Made by a program: the position numbers and the translations under genes. A stretch of DNA of 64,000 nucleotides, from assembly GCA_965216135.1 (NCBI GenBank), contig CBDCFL010000016.1:62001-126000 (forward strand). Direction: 5' to 3'. This stretch comes from CBDCFL01 sp965216135. GTDB lineage: Bacteria; Pseudomonadota; Alphaproteobacteria; Rhodobacterales; Rhodobacteraceae. The first letter of the stretch is position 1. Every line of letters starts with the position of its first letter. This document shows positions 62,174 to 64,000 of this stretch, one piece after another. The notes under the pieces are model-generated. The model was given only the letters and a program-made list of their open reading frames with translations, was not told the DNA's origin and did no database searches.

Positions 62174-64000
62174 TCAAGCCCGCTTTCGCCGCCCGCCTTT
62201 TTTTGCCGCTTTTTCGGCGATCAGTGCTACCGCCACTTCCATGGTCACATCGCCCGGCTCGGTGCCTTTGGGCAGGGTCGCATTGACCTTGGCCCATTTT
62301 AGGTATGGCCCGTAGCGTCCGTCCATGACATTCACAGGCCCGCCGTTGGGATGTTCCCCAAGCTCTACCAGGGGTTTGGCCGGCGTCCGCGTACCACGTC
62401 CGCCTTTGGCCGCCTTTTGCGCCAGCACCTCGACCGCGCGGTTCATGCCTATCTCAAAGACCTCCATGACCTCGGGCAGGTTCGCGTAGACGCGACCGTG
62501 TTTCACATATGGCCCATAGCGCCCGATCCCGGCCTCGACCATTTCGCCATCGTCAGGATTCGCGCCGATCTCGCGCGGCAGGTTCAACAGCATCAATGCC
62601 TTGGCCAGATCCATATCTGCGGTTTCCCAGCCTTTTGGCAGACTGGCGCGCGGTGGCTTGGGGGTATCTTCCGTTGGCTCGCCACGCTGGACATAGGGGC
62701 CAAACCGACCGGACTTCAGGTGGATTTCTTCTTCGGCATCAATGCCTAACACACGCTCGTCGCCTTGGGTGTCTTCTCCGCCCAGCGATTTCGTGAACCG
62801 GCATTCCGGATAATTGGAGCACCCAATGAAAGCCCCGCCCGAACGTGCGGTTTTCAGGCTGAGGCGACCGACATTGCATTTTGGGCAGAGCCGGGGGTCT
62901 GACCCATCTGCCTTGGCCGGAAACAGGTGCGGTTCCAGAACTTCGTCGATCTTTTCCAGAGCCTCGGAGATGCGCAGATCGGCAGTCTCGGCGATCGCGG
63001 CGGCAAAATCGCGCCAGAAGCGGCTCAGAACGTCGCGATAGTCGCGCTGGCCTGCGGAAATGTCGTCAAGCTCATCTTCCAGCTCGGCGGTGAAGTGATA
63101 GCCGACATATTTGCGGAAATAACTGGTCAGGAAAATCGTGACCAGACGCCCCTTGTCTTCGGGGATCAGACGGTTTTTGTCTTTGCGAACATATTCGCGG
63201 TCCTGGATGGTGGTAACGATCGAGGCATAGGTCGATGGGCGGCCAATGCCCAGTTCTTCCATGCGTTTGACCAGTGTGGCCTCTGTATAGTGCGGCGGGG
63301 GTTGGGTGAAATGCTGTTCCGGGGTCACTGATTTTTTGGTGGCAGGCTCGTCGGCCGCGATCTGTGGCAGGCGCTTGTCGTCATCGTCAATTACGGTGTC
63401 GTCGCGGCCCTCGGTATAGATTTTCATGAACCCGTCAAACAGCACCACTTGGCCGGTTGCGCGTAAACCCACCTGGCCATCCGCACTGGCCACATCGACA
63501 GTGGTCTTTTCCAACCTTGCAGCGGCCATCTGGCTGGCCAGCGTTCGCTTCCAGATCAGATCATACAGTTTGCGTTGGTCTGCATCGGTGACTTTTAGCT
63601 GGTCGGGCGCTCGCGTCATATCTGTGGGGCGGATACATTCATGCGCTTCCTGCGCGTTTTTGGCCTTGTTTTTATACATGCGCGGGCTGTTCGGCAGGTA
63701 GTTATCGCCATAGCGATCCCGGATCGCATCGCGCGCCGCCATCACGGCTTCGGGTGCCATGTCGATGCCGTCGGTGCGCATGTAGGTGATGTAACCGGCC
63801 TCATAGAGGCGCTGCGCATTGCTCATCGTCTGGCGGGCGCCAAAGCCAAATTTGCGACTGGCTTCCTGTTGCAGCGTCGAGGTCATGAATGGTGCCGACG
63901 GATTGCGGTTCGCTGGTTTGGCTTCGACCGACGACACCGTCAAATCGCGACTGTGGATCGCCTGCACGGCCAGTTCGGCCTGGGGGGCATTGGCGATGTC
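62174..64000 (-). CDS. topA: DNA topoisomerase I, 5' part beyond window
   Basis: Relaxes negative supercoils. The visible ~608 residues start inside the protein (DIANAPQAELAVQAIHSRDL) and include the active-site region YEAGYITYMRTDGIDMAPEA (catalytic Tyr in ITYMRTD), GIGRPSTYASIVTTIQDREY and one four-Cys zinc finger (DPRLCPKCNVGRLSLKTARS..FIGCSNYPEC). Topo_C-type repeats follow, with GRYGPYVKHG and GRYGPYLKWA motifs and a basic tail AAKKGGRRKRA. The N-terminal Toprim domain lies outside the window. Confidence 0.96.
   Translation of the reverse strand, partial: DIANAPQAELAVQAIHSRDLTVSSVEAKPANRNPSAPFMTSTLQQEASRKFGFGARQTMSNAQRLYEAGYITYMRTDGIDMAPEAVMAARDAIRDRYGDNYLPNSPRMYKNKAKNAQEAHECIRPTDMTRAPDQLKVTDADQRKLYDLIWKRTLASQMAAARLEKTTVDVASADGQVGLRATGQVVLFDGFMKIYTEGRDDTVIDDDDKRLPQIAADEPATKKSVTPEQHFTQPPPHYTEATLVKRMEELGIGRPSTYASIVTTIQDREYVRKDKNRLIPEDKGRLVTIFLTSYFRKYVGYHFTAELEDELDDISAGQRDYRDVLSRFWRDFAAAIAETADLRISEALEKIDEVLEPHLFPAKADGSDPRLCPKCNVGRLSLKTARSGGAFIGCSNYPECRFTKSLGGEDTQGDERVLGIDAEEEIHLKSGRFGPYVQRGEPTEDTPKPPRASLPKGWETADMDLAKALMLLNLPREIGANPDDGEMVEAGIGRYGPYVKHGRVYANLPEVMEVFEIGMNRAVEVLAQKAAKGGRGTRTPAKPLVELGEHPNGGPVNVMDGRYGPYLKWAKVNATLPKGTEPGDVTMEVAVALIAEKAAKKGGRRKRA

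Overview
The window is a high-GC alphaproteobacterial chromosome segment, most like the Rhodobacterales (Roseobacter group). Evidence: an ScfR-type regulator (PccR) beside pccB with TTTGCAAA-type sites at both promoters, a pccB/pccA/methylmalonyl-CoA mutase cluster with a methylmalonyl-CoA epimerase and DUF1467 pair nearby, FolE2, a DUF1127 protein and a type A RNase P RNA. The species cannot be fixed from this sequence.

Layout. 1-4700: truncated IS481 element, folE2, metF and a metR gene with two nonsense codons. 4785-7250: rnpB with its promoter, a small gene split by an IS630 copy, rpmG and its terminator. 7320-12740: an SDR with an IS1182 at its stop codon, a GNAT, a second IS630 type, a BAX-inhibitor-1 protein, a DUF1127 protein. 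12860-22200: frameshifted LysR gene, XRE regulator, hisN-like phosphatase, two purine-type deaminases, CAP-domain lipoprotein, an IS110 element, mgtE and 5-formyl-THF cyclo-ligase. 22390-26090: a third IS630 type, yebC, an EamA transporter and a frameshifted thermonuclease. 26380-37050: the propionyl-CoA block (pccR, MFS exporter, pccB, GFA protein, small proteins, pccA, methylmalonyl-CoA mutase). 37100-46230: VOC gene split by IS1595, GNAT, DnaJ/TerB protein, EEP hydrolase, response regulator, then two almost identical IS630 copies bracketing mce-DUF1467, the second splitting an imine-reductase-like gene. 46320-51430: a minus-strand block (EI24, nitroreductase, dtd, PfkB kinase, zinc-ribbon and SPFH proteins). 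51500-56150: IS30 split by IS256, an EamA transporter and an IS5 element at the stop codon of a DUF2927 lipoprotein. 57200-64000: TerC, an HD-domain remnant, rfbA-rfbB, a CoA-transferase pair and the 3' part of topA.

Insertion sequences dominate: eleven elements of eight families (IS481, IS630 x5 of three types, IS1182, IS110, IS1595, IS30, IS256, IS5). Three host genes can be rebuilt exactly by removing an IS and one target duplication; three more carry point lesions (metR, a LysR gene, a thermonuclease). This is a genome under active IS expansion and gene loss.

The most interesting structure is the IS110 element at 17687-18785. It sits inside one copy of a ~165-bp dispersed repeat found five times here, mostly between convergent gene ends. 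Its 160-nt leader contains one segment identical to 9 nt of the target (core included) and a second segment nearly identical to the donor junction, plus short complements of the other halves, in the order known for IS621-type bridge RNAs.
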